From an uncultured Prevotellaceae bacterium (GTDB taxonomy: Bacteria; Bacteroidota; Bacteroidia; Bacteroidales; Bacteroidaceae), in contig OMXX01000003.1 in assembly GCA_900315105.1 (NCBI GenBank), positions 62,001 to 126,000 on the forward strand: 64,000 bases of DNA, written 5' to 3'. A program made the position numbers and the translations under genes. Of this stretch, positions 1-9,314 are shown piece by piece; positions within the stretch are counted from its first letter, which is position 1; each line of letters starts with the position of its first letter. The notes under the pieces were generated by a model that worked only from the letters and a program-made list of their open reading frames with translations, did no database searches and was not told the origin of the DNA.

Positions 1-110
1 TAAAATTGATAGATTTCTGTTGTTAAATAAAATATGTTTCCCAATCGTTTTTTTATTATTAATAATAGACTAATAATTTATTTGCTAAATATAATAATCC
101 CATAGATGTA

Positions 111-1100
111 ATGATATATAATAGCAGACTTAATTATATTGATGTTTCAAGAGGATTGCTTATATTATTGGTAATGTATCATCATTTCCCAATGTTGATG
201 CCTTCTCTTCATTGTTCTTTTTGGGAATTAATGGATGATTTACAATGGACATATTCAAATTTTTTTATGGCCTCCTTTTTTCTTATTACTGGCCGATGTT
301 CAAAATTTGATTACCCATTCAAACAATTCTTTATAAAAAATTTTAAATCATTATTAGTTCCCAATTTTTTTTTATGTATCTTGGCTAAGATAATATGTTC
401 TGTCTATTATAGAGATTCCATATTACAATTATTAACTATTGATTATTGGTTATTTCATAGTTTTTGGTTTTTTAAAGCTTTATTTTTTGGAAAATTATTG
501 TTTTGGTTTATTAATAAATACATAGAGAACAATATAAGAAAATTGATAGTATTGGTCTTTTTATTTTTATTTGGAATCGTTCTGTATAGAACGGATGTTT
601 GCCCAAATTATTTATATTTCAAGAGTTGTTTTATTTTTGTATTGTTTATAGGTTTGGGAAATATATGTCACTTTATTGTTGACAATGTTAAATTTCTTTG
701 TTGGGCATCTTTATTTTATTTTGTAATAGTTGTGGGGATGAAATATGCTAATTGGACTATTCCATATATTGGTGCTGTCAATAATTTAGACTATGTAAAT
801 GGATTTATATTTCCAATTATTGCTATCTCTGGGTCGGCAATATTTTTTTTAATAGCTCGGTTTATTGATAATTGTAAGATGTTAGAGCAATTAGGAAAAT
901 CCACGTTAGTTGTGTACCCGATTAGTTCTCCATTGATGTTTGTTATTCTGAAAACAATAATCAACTACGTAAATGTCTATTCAAATTTACATAGTGTCCT
1001 TTTGTATATTTTTATTCCGATTGTATCTGCTTTTATTTGTTGTTACTTGTATGTTTTTCTCGTTAATTCGAGATTAAAATATTTTATCGGTAAATTTTAG
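111..1100 (+). CDS. Membrane acyltransferase (acyltransferase-3 type)
   Basis: Integral membrane protein of 329 residues that probably acetylates a sugar of the surface polysaccharide from the cytoplasmic side. The N-terminus carries the family signature, an R/Y-I-D-V-x-R-G start followed by a hydrophobic helix ending in YHHF (residues 8-27), and the rest is a run of about ten hydrophobic helices. ATG at 111 follows an A+T-rich leader. The next gene starts 4 bases after its stop, so it opens a tightly packed operon. The base composition is very A+T-rich. The substrate cannot be read from the sequence; other members of the superfamily transfer succinyl or other acyl groups. Confidence 0.82.
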   Translation: MIYNSRLNYIDVSRGLLILLVMYHHFPMLMPSLHCSFWELMDDLQWTYSNFFMASFFLITGRCSKFDYPFKQFFIKNFKSLLVPNFFLCILAKIICSVYYRDSILQLLTIDYWLFHSFWFFKALFFGKLLFWFINKYIENNIRKLIVLVFLFLFGIVLYRTDVCPNYLYFKSCFIFVLFIGLGNICHFIVDNVKFLCWASLFYFVIVVGMKYANWTIPYIGAVNNLDYVNGFIFPIIAISGSAIFFLIARFIDNCKMLEQLGKSTLVVYPISSPLMFVILKTIINYVNVYSNLHSVLLYIFIPIVSAFICCYLYVFLVNSRLKYFIGKF

Positions 1101-1104
1101 AAAA

Positions 1105-2061
1105 ATGAATCATTATACACTTGTATCCCTATGTATTATTACATATAATCAGGAAAAATATATTCGTGAAACTATTAGGGGGGCATTATCTCAAGATTAT
1201 CCGAATTTAGAAATTGTTATTTCTGATGACAATTCTACGGATTCGACATTTCGAATAATAAAAGAAATGACAGATGGATATGTCGGACCGCATAGTCTGA
1301 TTATTAACCAAAATAGTCCGAACAAAGGAATTATAGAGCATGTAAATAGGGTCGTATTTGAGTTATCTCATGGTGACTACATATTGTTGAGTGGTGGAGA
1401 TGATGTTTGTATGCCACAAACAATTTCTTTTGCTGTAGATAAATGTTTTGAAAATGGATGTTGTTCAATGGCATTTAATGCAAACATTATAAATGTAAAT
1501 TCACAGGTTACAGGTCATTTACATAAAATGGATGGTAATAGTGATTGTATATATAAATTAGAGCATTATCTTATAGGAAATTACAAAACAAATGGTGCAT
1601 GTCGATTGGTAAAACGTGAAATATATGAGATTTTTGGAAAATTTGACCAAGATTGTCCAACAGAAGATACTCCTACATTGTTTAGAACATTTTTATATGG
1701 TAGAGTTGGCTTTTGTTCGATACCAAATATAAATTACAGAATTCATGGAGGGAATATTTCTGGTTTCCATAATCTTATGACTAAATTCGATCCACGAAAT
1801 ATTTATTCTCAATATAAAAAGGATTTAGATATTGCATATGGATGTAAATTGATAAACGATGAATATTATAAAAAAATGCAATGTCATATTAAGAAATATC
1901 TTTATGATAATATTGCTATTCGTTATATATATAATCAACCGATATATTTTTTTAGATTAATATGTGCGGCTTCATTTGCAATTCGTCCACATTATTCTTA
2001 CATTCAAGCTAAGAAATATGTTCGTATGGTGATAGAATGGCATAAAAAAGGTATACTATAG
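1105..2061 (+). CDS. Glycosyltransferase family 2
   Basis: GT-A fold glycosyltransferase, 318 residues, expected to add one sugar to the lipid-linked repeat unit at the inner membrane. Seen: an N-terminal nucleotide-binding strand with VSLCIITYNQEKYIRETI (residues 7-24), SDDNSTD near residue 40, and a GGDD metal-binding motif near residue 97 in place of the usual DxD. The C-terminal region beyond about residue 230 has no recognisable domain. It starts 4 bases after the acyltransferase stop and is followed by a 100-base gap without an obvious promoter. Donor and acceptor are unknown. Confidence 0.88.
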   Translation: MNHYTLVSLCIITYNQEKYIRETIRGALSQDYPNLEIVISDDNSTDSTFRIIKEMTDGYVGPHSLIINQNSPNKGIIEHVNRVVFELSHGDYILLSGGDDVCMPQTISFAVDKCFENGCCSMAFNANIINVNSQVTGHLHKMDGNSDCIYKLEHYLIGNYKTNGACRLVKREIYEIFGKFDQDCPTEDTPTLFRTFLYGRVGFCSIPNINYRIHGGNISGFHNLMTKFDPRNIYSQYKKDLDIAYGCKLINDEYYKKMQCHIKKYLYDNIAIRYIYNQPIYFFRLICAASFAIRPHYSYIQAKKYVRMVIEWHKKGIL

Positions 2062-2163
2062 ATTGTTTATGAGTAATTTTTTTGAAGTAGGTTTATTTTA
2101 ATGCTTTATTTATTGCTCTATCAATCATAGATTGTTACTCCATGGTAGTGAAGACTTTATAAT

Positions 2164-3069
2164 ATGGTAAGTATAATAATAACAACATATAATAGGCCAA
2201 AGATGCTAATACAAGCTATAGAATCCGTTTTAGCTCAGAAAGCTGTTCAAATAGAAATAATTGTCGTTGATGATAATTCTACTGAAGACAACAGTTTTTG
2301 TATTCCTCTTGTAAGCAAATATATAAAAAATAAGAAGAATATGGGGTTGGGGTCAAATCATAAAATTGGTTTTGAAGAATCTTCTGGTGAGTTTATTTGT
2401 TTTTTAGATGATGATGATTATTATACAGATAATAGATTTTTTTCTAATGCAATAGGTTGTTTTGAGAGTGATCCAGAGATAACTATGGTATGTGCAAGTA
2501 GTAATAGTATATATGAACCTTCTTTAAAGATAGAACCAGTATTATTGAACAATCCCGAGATAATTACTAGTTTCGAATATTTGCAAGGATTTGGAGTGAA
2601 ATATAAAAAGCCCCAATCTACATTTACTACGATATTCAGAAAAAGAAACTTAATACAGGCTGGCTTTATGAAAATGTCAAAGCCAACAGATACTTGTCTC
2701 TATCTGCGTGCATTGATAGTTGACGGAAGAGTATGTTTCGTTAATAAATGTATAGGAAACTATCGTATACATGAAATACAAATGACTAAGGGCCAGAAAA
2801 TGGATTTTATTATTGAAGTCTTGCAAGAAAAGTCTGTGATTTTCAATATAGTAAAAGATAAACTAGACAATTCTAAAACATGGTGGTATAACCAGTTTAG
2901 AATAACGTTTGATTATTATTGTGCTTCAAATCCTCCGAAACATGATTTGAATAAGGTTTTAATATGGTCTTTTGCTCATTTATATGGAAATCCCGTATTA
3001 TGTCGTTTTTTATTGAAGAAATTGCTTAAAAACAACATAATTTTGCCAATTTTAAAAAAGGTTTCATGA
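2164..3069 (+). CDS. Glycosyltransferase family 2
   Basis: GT2 enzyme of 301 residues. The N-terminal half has VSIIITTYNRP (residues 2-12), VVDDNSTED near residue 35, and the metal-binding run FLDDDDYY near residue 80. The C-terminal third is basic and aromatic, typical of a membrane-associated tail. Its stop overlaps the start of the next gene by four bases (ATGA), showing translational coupling. It presumably makes one linkage of the same repeat unit; the sugar is not predictable. Confidence 0.88.
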   Translation: MVSIIITTYNRPKMLIQAIESVLAQKAVQIEIIVVDDNSTEDNSFCIPLVSKYIKNKKNMGLGSNHKIGFEESSGEFICFLDDDDYYTDNRFFSNAIGCFESDPEITMVCASSNSIYEPSLKIEPVLLNNPEIITSFEYLQGFGVKYKKPQSTFTTIFRKRNLIQAGFMKMSKPTDTCLYLRALIVDGRVCFVNKCIGNYRIHEIQMTKGQKMDFIIEVLQEKSVIFNIVKDKLDNSKTWWYNQFRITFDYYCASNPPKHDLNKVLIWSFAHLYGNPVLCRFLLKKLLKNNIILPILKKVS

Positions 3070-3968
3070 ATCTGATTTCTTTACTTTTATCAAAGATACG
3101 GCGTATTCCTGTTTATTTTAGACATTATCTTAGTAATGAGATTGTCGTTAATGGCTATTTTTTTTATAATGAGGATGGCACTTTAAAGAATAATAATTTT
3201 GGAGATGATATAAATTTTCCGTTATTGCATGAATTAACAGGAAGACCTGTTAGGCAGGAATGGCGAGTAGGATTGCAGAATCTTGAAAATATGGTATGTG
3301 TAGGTTCTGTAATTGATTGCTGTAATGAACGATCCATAATATGGGGTACTGGTGCTATAAGCGATAATATTGTTATGCATCACAAACCCAAACGTATATG
3401 TGCGGTTCGTGGTCCTTTAACAAGGAAAAAGTTGATAGAGTTCGGAATTGATTGTCCTGAAGTATATGGTGACCCTGCTTTGTTGTTGCCGTTGATATAT
3501 ACTCCTCGAACTAAAAAAATATATAAATATGGGTTTATTCCACATTATGTTGATTACAATTTACCACATGTAGTCAAGTTTAGAGAGGAACATCCTGAGA
3601 TTCTTTTTATAAAGTTTGAGGGATATACTTCTTGGCAAAATGTAATTGATCAAATTAATTCTTGTGAAAAAATAATCTCAAGTTCACTTCATGGATTAAT
3701 TGTCTCAGATGCATATGGAATACCGAATGTAAGAATTGTGCTATCAGACAATATTGTTGGGGGCGATTTCAAATACAAAGATTATTTCGGAGGTGTAGAA
3801 AGAAAATATATAGATCCTGTTGATTGCAGAAAGAATGTCGAATTTGATAGAATAAGAGACAACTTTAAATATTATGAGAATATAAAGTTTGATTCTCGAA
3901 AGTTATTGAAGGCTTTCCCATATAAATTGCATCGTAAGTTTCAGATATTTGCTAATGGAAACAAATAA
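3066..3968 (+). CDS. Polysaccharide pyruvyl transferase family protein
   Basis: Probably transfers pyruvate from phosphoenolpyruvate to a sugar of the surface glycan to form a ketal, adding negative charge. The 300-residue protein shows the family features: NNFGDDINFPLLHELTG near residues 43-59, AVRGPLTRKKL near residue 112, YGDPALLLP near residue 134, and a C-terminal SSSLHGLIVSDAYGIPN segment near residues 206-222. It is embedded between GT2 genes, overlapping the previous stop by 4 bases and the next start by about 14. Family membership is clear, while ketal formation on this particular polymer is inference. Confidence 0.85.
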   Translation: MNLISLLLSKIRRIPVYFRHYLSNEIVVNGYFFYNEDGTLKNNNFGDDINFPLLHELTGRPVRQEWRVGLQNLENMVCVGSVIDCCNERSIIWGTGAISDNIVMHHKPKRICAVRGPLTRKKLIEFGIDCPEVYGDPALLLPLIYTPRTKKIYKYGFIPHYVDYNLPHVVKFREEHPEILFIKFEGYTSWQNVIDQINSCEKIISSSLHGLIVSDAYGIPNVRIVLSDNIVGGDFKYKDYFGGVERKYIDPVDCRKNVEFDRIRDNFKYYENIKFDSRKLLKAFPYKLHRKFQIFANGNK

Positions 3969-4791
3969 ACAACCTAGAATCTCAATTGTCATTCCATGTT
4001 ATAATGCCGAAAAATATATACGTGAAACGTTAGATTGTTTGCTTATGCAAACAATCGATGATTGGGAGTGTGTCATTGTAAATGATGGCTCAACTGATAA
4101 TTCTTTGGAGATTCTTAAAGAGTATGCAGCGAAGGATATACGTTATAGATATATTGACAAAGAGAATGGTGGACCTGCTATAGCCAGAAATACGGCAATT
4201 GCAGCTTCTTCAGGAAAATATATTCTTCCTTTGGATGCTGATGATTTGATTGCTCCTTCTTACGCGAATAAAGCAATTGATTATTTAGAAGAACACCAAA
4301 GTTGTAAATTGGTATATTGTAAAGCACGTTTTTTTGGCGATAGAAATGGCTCTGTGCTATTACCTGTTTATAATTTTTACGAATTACCTTATGAAAATTC
4401 TATATTTTGTTCTTGTATATATAGACGTGTAGATTTTGATAAGACACAAGGATATAATCCTAATATGGTATTCCGAAATGAAGATTGGGATTTTTTATTA
4501 TCTCTTTTAAATGAAAAGGATGAGGTGTTTTGTATTCCTGAAACCTTATTTTTCTATCGACAACATGGTATTTCAAGAAATCATAATATAGACGAAGAAT
4601 ATGCTTTGGCAAATCTTCAGATGATAATGAATCATCCTCGAATATATGAACGAGATAAGAAAAGAACGTTGGAATGGATGAATCCAATGTTGGAATACTA
4701 TAAAACAGAATTGGAGAATATTATAAATTCCAAAACTTATAAGTTGGGAAAGTTTTTATTTGCGCCAGTGAGATGGTTAAAACGAAGATGA
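3955..4791 (+). CDS. Glycosyltransferase family 2
   Basis: GT2 transferase, 278 residues from the ATG at 3955; the frame opens two codons earlier with TTG, but ATG is preferred. Motifs: ISIVIPCYNAEKYIRETLD close to the N-terminus, VNDGSTDN near residue 45 and PLDADD near residue 95, which gives the DxD metal site. The ED-W motif of the acceptor-binding loop is visible as FRNEDWDFLL near residue 178. The start lies inside the 3' end of the pyruvyl transferase gene, so the two are coupled. The donor sugar is unknown. Confidence 0.88.
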   Translation: METNKQPRISIVIPCYNAEKYIRETLDCLLMQTIDDWECVIVNDGSTDNSLEILKEYAAKDIRYRYIDKENGGPAIARNTAIAASSGKYILPLDADDLIAPSYANKAIDYLEEHQSCKLVYCKARFFGDRNGSVLLPVYNFYELPYENSIFCSCIYRRVDFDKTQGYNPNMVFRNEDWDFLLSLLNEKDEVFCIPETLFFYRQHGISRNHNIDEEYALANLQMIMNHPRIYERDKKRTLEWMNPMLEYYKTELENIINSKTYKLGKFLFAPVRWLKRR

Positions 4792-4812
4792 AGCAATATT
4801 GGTTAGGTGATT

Positions 4813-5742
4813 ATGATATCAACAAAGTATACATTTCTTCTTCCTGCCTATAAAGTTACATTTTTTGAGAAGGCTCTTTTTAGCATAAAGAACCAGACAT
4901 TCAAGAATTTTAAGGTAATAGTTTCAGATGATTGCTCACCAGAAAACCTTAGGAGTGTCTATGATAGAGTGGTTGGTGATGATACTCGATTTGTATATAG
5001 GCGTAATGAAGTGAATATAGGAAGTAAGAGTCTTGTATCACATTGGAATTTATTGGTGGATATGTGTGATACTGAATTCCTCATTATGGCTAGTGACGAT
5101 GATGTCTATGATTTGAATTTTTTGCTAGAGATTGACAATCTTGTACGGAAATATCCACAGGTAAATATATTTAGAGCTAGAGTTGAATTTATTGATGGTA
5201 ATGGGAATGTTCTAAAGAAAGATGGTTTTTTCTCGGAATTTGAAAACTCTATGACATATTTAGAAAGTCATTTCTCAAATAAAAATCTAAAGTGTATAGC
5301 AAATCATGTTTTTAGGACTCATATTTTAAAAGAAAAAGGAGGTTTCTATGAAATGCCGTTAGCTTGGTTTTCTGATCAGATTACTGCGATTTTGATGTCA
5401 AGTAACGGATGTTGCAATACAAATAAAATTCTTTTTCAATTTAGAGTCTCTGATATTAATATTTCTGGCGCAAAACCAACATCTAAGGTCGCTTCTTTAA
5501 AATCTATAGCAACAATGCAGGCTGATATATGGTTTCAAAAATACATGAAGAAGAATTCTATTAAAGGTTTTAAATTTGATAGATGGGGAAGCCAAATCTA
5601 TTATTGGCTTATGGATGCGGAATTTAGAACTTTTTTGTTTTTAGTTCCAAAGATTATTGTTAATGGGTTGTGGGATAGAAAATGGATGAAAGCAATAATA
5701 CGGCATCAAATAAAGATGTTTTTTACATTCCAAAATCATTAA
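4813..5742 (+). CDS. Glycosyltransferase family 2
   Basis: GT2-like transferase of 309 residues from the ATG at 4813; a GTG two codons upstream is also in frame. It has YTFLLPAYKVTFFEKAL at the N-terminus, VSDDCSPEN near residue 40 and MASDDDVYDL near residue 97 as the metal-binding site. The C-terminal portion is aromatic-rich and divergent. The gene lies about 20 bases after its predecessor, and its TAA shares a base with the next start (TAATG at 5740-5744). It acts in repeat-unit assembly; specificity is unknown. Confidence 0.85.
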   Translation: MISTKYTFLLPAYKVTFFEKALFSIKNQTFKNFKVIVSDDCSPENLRSVYDRVVGDDTRFVYRRNEVNIGSKSLVSHWNLLVDMCDTEFLIMASDDDVYDLNFLLEIDNLVRKYPQVNIFRARVEFIDGNGNVLKKDGFFSEFENSMTYLESHFSNKNLKCIANHVFRTHILKEKGGFYEMPLAWFSDQITAILMSSNGCCNTNKILFQFRVSDINISGAKPTSKVASLKSIATMQADIWFQKYMKKNSIKGFKFDRWGSQIYYWLMDAEFRTFLFLVPKIIVNGLWDRKWMKAIIRHQIKMFFTFQNH

Positions 5743-6386
5743 TGATATATAAAATGGGAATTGTCAGATATATTTGTAGGCAAACACGTAATTTTCTGTT
5801 TCGGTTTAGAAGTGAAGGGACTATACTAAAAGGTAAAGGAATCGTTGGAAATATCAAATGTATTAACCATGGTGTTAATAATACTTTAATAATTGATGCA
5901 GGAGCATCTCTTGACAATTGTATATTGTATTTCAAAGGCAATGGAAATACTATACACATTTGTTCTGGTTCGAATCTAAAAAGAATAACTTTCTGGTTTG
6001 AGGACGATAATAACAATATAGAAATAGGTTCTGGTGTGAGTAGTGAAGAAAATTTATTTTTAGCGGCTTGTGAATCAAAAAAAATTTCAATAGGTAATGA
6101 TTGTATGTTTTCTAACAAAGTGCAACTTAGAACAAGCGATTCACATTCAATACTTGATGAAAATACTAAACGAATCAACCCAGGAAATGACATCGAGATA
6201 GGAAATCATGTTTGGATAGGAACAGAAGTCATAGTTTTGAAAGGAGCAACTATACCAGAAAATTGTATTGTTGGAGCAAGAAGTATTGTAACATCTTCAT
6301 TAAATGCAAGCCCCAATTCCATGATTACTGGTATGCCAGCAAGGGTTGTTAAAACTAATATTAATTGGAGTCGTGAAAGAATATGA
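5742..6386 (+). CDS. Hexapeptide-repeat acyltransferase (left-handed beta helix)
   Basis: Probable sugar O-acetyltransferase using acetyl-CoA, 214 residues. The frame extends upstream to 5682 inside the preceding GT gene, but the ATG at 5742 overlaps that gene's TAA by one base and is the natural coupled start. Degenerate hexapeptide repeats run through the middle, and the canonical C-terminal part reads IGNHVWIGTEVIVLKGATI followed by a GMPARVVK capping motif. The central repeats are unusually rich in Asn and Lys, in line with the A+T-rich DNA. It likely decorates the same glycan as its neighbours. Confidence 0.83.
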   Translation: MIYKMGIVRYICRQTRNFLFRFRSEGTILKGKGIVGNIKCINHGVNNTLIIDAGASLDNCILYFKGNGNTIHICSGSNLKRITFWFEDDNNNIEIGSGVSSEENLFLAACESKKISIGNDCMFSNKVQLRTSDSHSILDENTKRINPGNDIEIGNHVWIGTEVIVLKGATIPENCIVGARSIVTSSLNASPNSMITGMPARVVKTNINWSRERI

Positions 6387-7315
6387 TGAATATTGCTCTT
6401 TGTACGGATGAGAATTTCTCTGTACCTGCATTAGTTTGTATAACTTCTGTATTTGAGAATAATAAGAGTGAGAGATGCAACGTCTATGTCCTTACAGATT
6501 TTTTGTCTCCTGATGTTCGAGCAAAATTTTCTGAACTCGCTAAGGTCTATGGACAATCAATAGATATATTTTCAATAGATAAACAGAGATTTAAAGACTT
6601 GACTGTAAATGAACGTTTTCCAATCTCTATGTATTATCGTTTTCTATTACCAGAAATACTGACAAAAGAGAGCAAGGTTTTATATCTTGATTGTGATATT
6701 ATAGTCCGTCATTCACTAAGAGAGTTATATGATACATCTTTGGATGGAAAAGCGTTAGCTGCGGTTGTGGCTCAATCATGTGATGATATTGTTTGGACAA
6801 ATCAGTTAAAACTAAAATCTCCATATTTTAATTCTGGAGTGCTTTTAATGAACTTGAATTATTGGAGACAAAATGATTCTTTTAATAAATTGGTATCGTG
6901 GGTAGCTACTAATCCCGATAAATGTATGCTTCCTGATCAGAATGCACTTAATTCGATTTTTGATGGATATGTAAAGTATTTGGATTATACCTACAATTAT
7001 CAGGAAGCTTGGTTTAATATAGAGAATACAAAAATACATTATTCTAAATGGAATACTATAAAAGAAATAGGTAGAGATCCCATTATAATACATTATTGCG
7101 AAGCAGAAAAACCATGGTTTGAGGAATGTAAAAATCCTTTTAAGGCAGAATGGATTAAGTATGCTAATATACATGGCTTTGTTGATTATCGGATAATAAA
7201 AAGATATAATATAGAATACAGGTTGGCCGTAATTATTGATAGAATTGGTTTAAAAATCCGTTATTGGTCAGAGAAATGGCAAAAGAAGATACTTGGGAAA
7301 ATAAAGGTTAGTTAA
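6383..7315 (+). CDS. Glycosyltransferase family 8
   Basis: Retaining GT8 transferase (LPS galactosyl/glucosyltransferase class), 310 residues. Seen: NIALCTDENFSVPALVCITSV at the N-terminus, YYRFLLPEIL near residue 88, VLYLDCDIIV near residue 101 (the DxD), FNSGVLLMNL near residue 152, DQNALN near residue 188, and the late HYCEAEKPW motif near residue 237 that completes the metal site. Two consecutive ATGs overlap the previous stop. The family uses UDP-sugars, but which sugar is used here is unknown. Confidence 0.9.
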   Translation: MMNIALCTDENFSVPALVCITSVFENNKSERCNVYVLTDFLSPDVRAKFSELAKVYGQSIDIFSIDKQRFKDLTVNERFPISMYYRFLLPEILTKESKVLYLDCDIIVRHSLRELYDTSLDGKALAAVVAQSCDDIVWTNQLKLKSPYFNSGVLLMNLNYWRQNDSFNKLVSWVATNPDKCMLPDQNALNSIFDGYVKYLDYTYNYQEAWFNIENTKIHYSKWNTIKEIGRDPIIIHYCEAEKPWFEECKNPFKAEWIKYANIHGFVDYRIIKRYNIEYRLAVIIDRIGLKIRYWSEKWQKKILGKIKVS

Positions 7316-7318
7316 TAT

Positions 7319-8317
7319 ATGCAAATCGTATATGTACTTGTTGCTAATAATAGTAATCTGTATTTAGAGGAGCTCTGGATTTCTATATTCTCTGTTCGTC
7401 TTATCCACAGCGATATCAATATAAAGGTACTCGTTGATGTTGATACTGAGAAATTGGTAACTTCTCGACCTAAGCTTATAGCGTTGATTAGTGAATTGAT
7501 TGTTGTTCCAACACCAGGGGGCTACAATGCAAAACAAAGATCTCGACATATAAAAACTTCAATACGAGAAATAATAAAAGGGCCTTTCCTTTTTATTGAT
7601 ACTGATACTGTTGTCTGTAAATCTTTAATGTCGGTAGATGATGTACTAAATGATATAAATCTTGACGAGAATCCAATATTAGCTGTCCCTGATGGACATC
7701 TACCTCTTAAGGAATGTTTATTCCCACCAACAAGAGAAGTAAAACGTATTTTTAATGTTGATTGTTCTGATGCTGAATATTGGTTTAATTCTGGAGTAAT
7801 GTATGTTGCAGACACCCCTCTTGCTCACAAATTCTACAAAAAATGGAATGAAAACTGGAGATATTCATGTTTTGAGAAAGGTAATAGTCAAGACCAGCCT
7901 GCTTTATTGAAAACTAATAAGGATTTTGAATACATTATTCGGGAGTTACCTGGAATATATAATGTTCAGGTTGCATTGTCATTAAAATATTATGCGGATG
8001 CAGTAATTCTACATTGGTGGCATATGGATTTTATTTCAAATCAGAGTTATTCTCCTTATTTTTCTTTACAAATTTATGAGGAGTTGAGAAAACTAGGTTA
8101 TATAACTGAAGAAATAAAAGAAAAAATAGTGAATGTAAAACAAAGTTTTACTAGTCCGACTATGCCTATAGGAAGTGAGCAGATTCTATTCCTATTCTCA
8201 CCTGTGGGTAAAATCTTCAACAAAATTTTTATTGAGGGAGGTGTTGCTAGTTGGTTAATGTTGAAGTTTGCGAAATATCTTGAAAAATTACATGATTTTA
8301 CATATAGGAAGAAATGA
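7319..8317 (+). CDS. GT-A fold glycosyltransferase, GT8-like
   Basis: Putative nucleotide-diphospho-sugar transferase, 332 residues. It contains FLFIDTDTVV near residue 91 as a DxD-type site, YWFNSGVMYVAD near residue 154, and SQDQPALLKTN near residue 190, the same order of elements as in GT8, but the N-terminal strand IVYVLVANNSNLYLEELWISI is divergent. The late histidine region VILHWWH near residue 228 fits the third metal ligand. It is packed 3 bases after the GT8 gene and overlaps the next start by 4. It is a glycosyltransferase of unassigned specificity. Confidence 0.72.
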   Translation: MQIVYVLVANNSNLYLEELWISIFSVRLIHSDINIKVLVDVDTEKLVTSRPKLIALISELIVVPTPGGYNAKQRSRHIKTSIREIIKGPFLFIDTDTVVCKSLMSVDDVLNDINLDENPILAVPDGHLPLKECLFPPTREVKRIFNVDCSDAEYWFNSGVMYVADTPLAHKFYKKWNENWRYSCFEKGNSQDQPALLKTNKDFEYIIRELPGIYNVQVALSLKYYADAVILHWWHMDFISNQSYSPYFSLQIYEELRKLGYITEEIKEKIVNVKQSFTSPTMPIGSEQILFLFSPVGKIFNKIFIEGGVASWLMLKFAKYLEKLHDFTYRKK

Positions 8318-9138
8318 TTAGTGTTGTTATTCCTTTATATAACAAAGAATTAACTATAGAGAAAAGTCTTAAGACTGTTCTCTCTCAGGACTATGATGAC
8401 TTTGAGGTTGTCGTGGTTAATGATGGCTCTACTGATAGGAGTGCAGAAATTGTAAAGGGAATTTATGATTCCCGTATCTGTTTGATTGAGCAGGAAAATG
8501 GTGGACCTTCTAAGGCTCGAAATACAGGTGTGAAAAATGCAAAAGGAGAATGGGTGGTTTTTCTTGATGCAGATGATGAATTAACAGAATGTGCATTAAA
8601 AAAGATGATGCTAGAGGTACGGAAATATCCTGATGCGGACATCGTAGATTTCAATGGTTATATTCGTTCTAGGGAGAGAATGTCATTGCGCTATCATCCA
8701 CTCGTAGGCAAGGTAAGTAATCCTCTTTGTGCTTTTTATTATAGAAAAATCACACCTGGTTGCGGTCACAGTATTTTTCGGGCTTCCTTTGCAAAACAAT
8801 ATCCTTATGACGAGCGGTTGAGACGTTTCGAAGATTGTGACATTTTGTTAAGAATGTTGCCAAAAGCCAAGGTGTATTCTTCGCAATATATTACGGAGAT
8901 ACATGATATGAATTATGCAGAAGCCAGTAATGCGCGTAAAGATATCAAGGAGGATTTTACTGGTTATCTTGATATGAGTAAGGGTGGATTCTGGTATAAG
9001 ATGTGCGTATATAGAATCTTTTTAGAGGAACGTGAGCATTATACAGAAGAATGTCATAGGTTATATCCTAATTGGTACAAAAGATATGATTTGCTTATTC
9101 TCGTGAAATTATTGAGTGTTTTAAAAAATCATATATGA
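8314..9138 (+). CDS. Glycosyltransferase family 2
   Basis: GT2 enzyme of 274 residues with ISVVIPLYNKELTIEKSL at the N-terminus, VVVNDGSTDRS near residue 34 and VFLDADDEL near residue 86. The middle has GHSIFRASF and RRFEDCDILLRM (around residues 148-172), the acceptor-loop ED motif. It starts inside the stop of the preceding gene and its own stop is overlapped by a short 36-codon frame at 9135. A gap of about 180 bases then separates it from the next acyltransferase. Confidence 0.88.
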   Translation: MISVVIPLYNKELTIEKSLKTVLSQDYDDFEVVVVNDGSTDRSAEIVKGIYDSRICLIEQENGGPSKARNTGVKNAKGEWVVFLDADDELTECALKKMMLEVRKYPDADIVDFNGYIRSRERMSLRYHPLVGKVSNPLCAFYYRKITPGCGHSIFRASFAKQYPYDERLRRFEDCDILLRMLPKAKVYSSQYITEIHDMNYAEASNARKDIKEDFTGYLDMSKGGFWYKMCVYRIFLEEREHYTEECHRLYPNWYKRYDLLILVKLLSVLKNHI

Positions 9139-9245
9139 GTAGGTTTATAAAAAGTATTTTTGTGCGAGACAACTTCCTAAATCGCTTACATTCTACCATC
9201 AAAAAGTTTCTATTTGTATCTTTTATGTTAGGTCTTGTTTCGTAA
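9135..9245 (+). pseudogene. Short 36-codon frame, possible remnant of a lost gene
   Basis: An ATG at 9135 overlaps the preceding stop (ATGA) exactly as real genes in this operon do, and opens a basic, hydrophobic peptide that begins MSRFIKSIFVRDN and stops after 36 codons. The coupled start suggests the beginning of a gene that was truncated by deletion or recombination; the following 70 bases contain no further coding signal. It could also be chance coding or a genuine micropeptide. No family is recognised. Confidence 0.3.
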
Positions 9246-9314
9246 TTTGAATGTATATAAACTTATGGACTTTCCCCCCAAGGGATAGTTTATGGAAATT
9301 TATTTTATTCAAGT

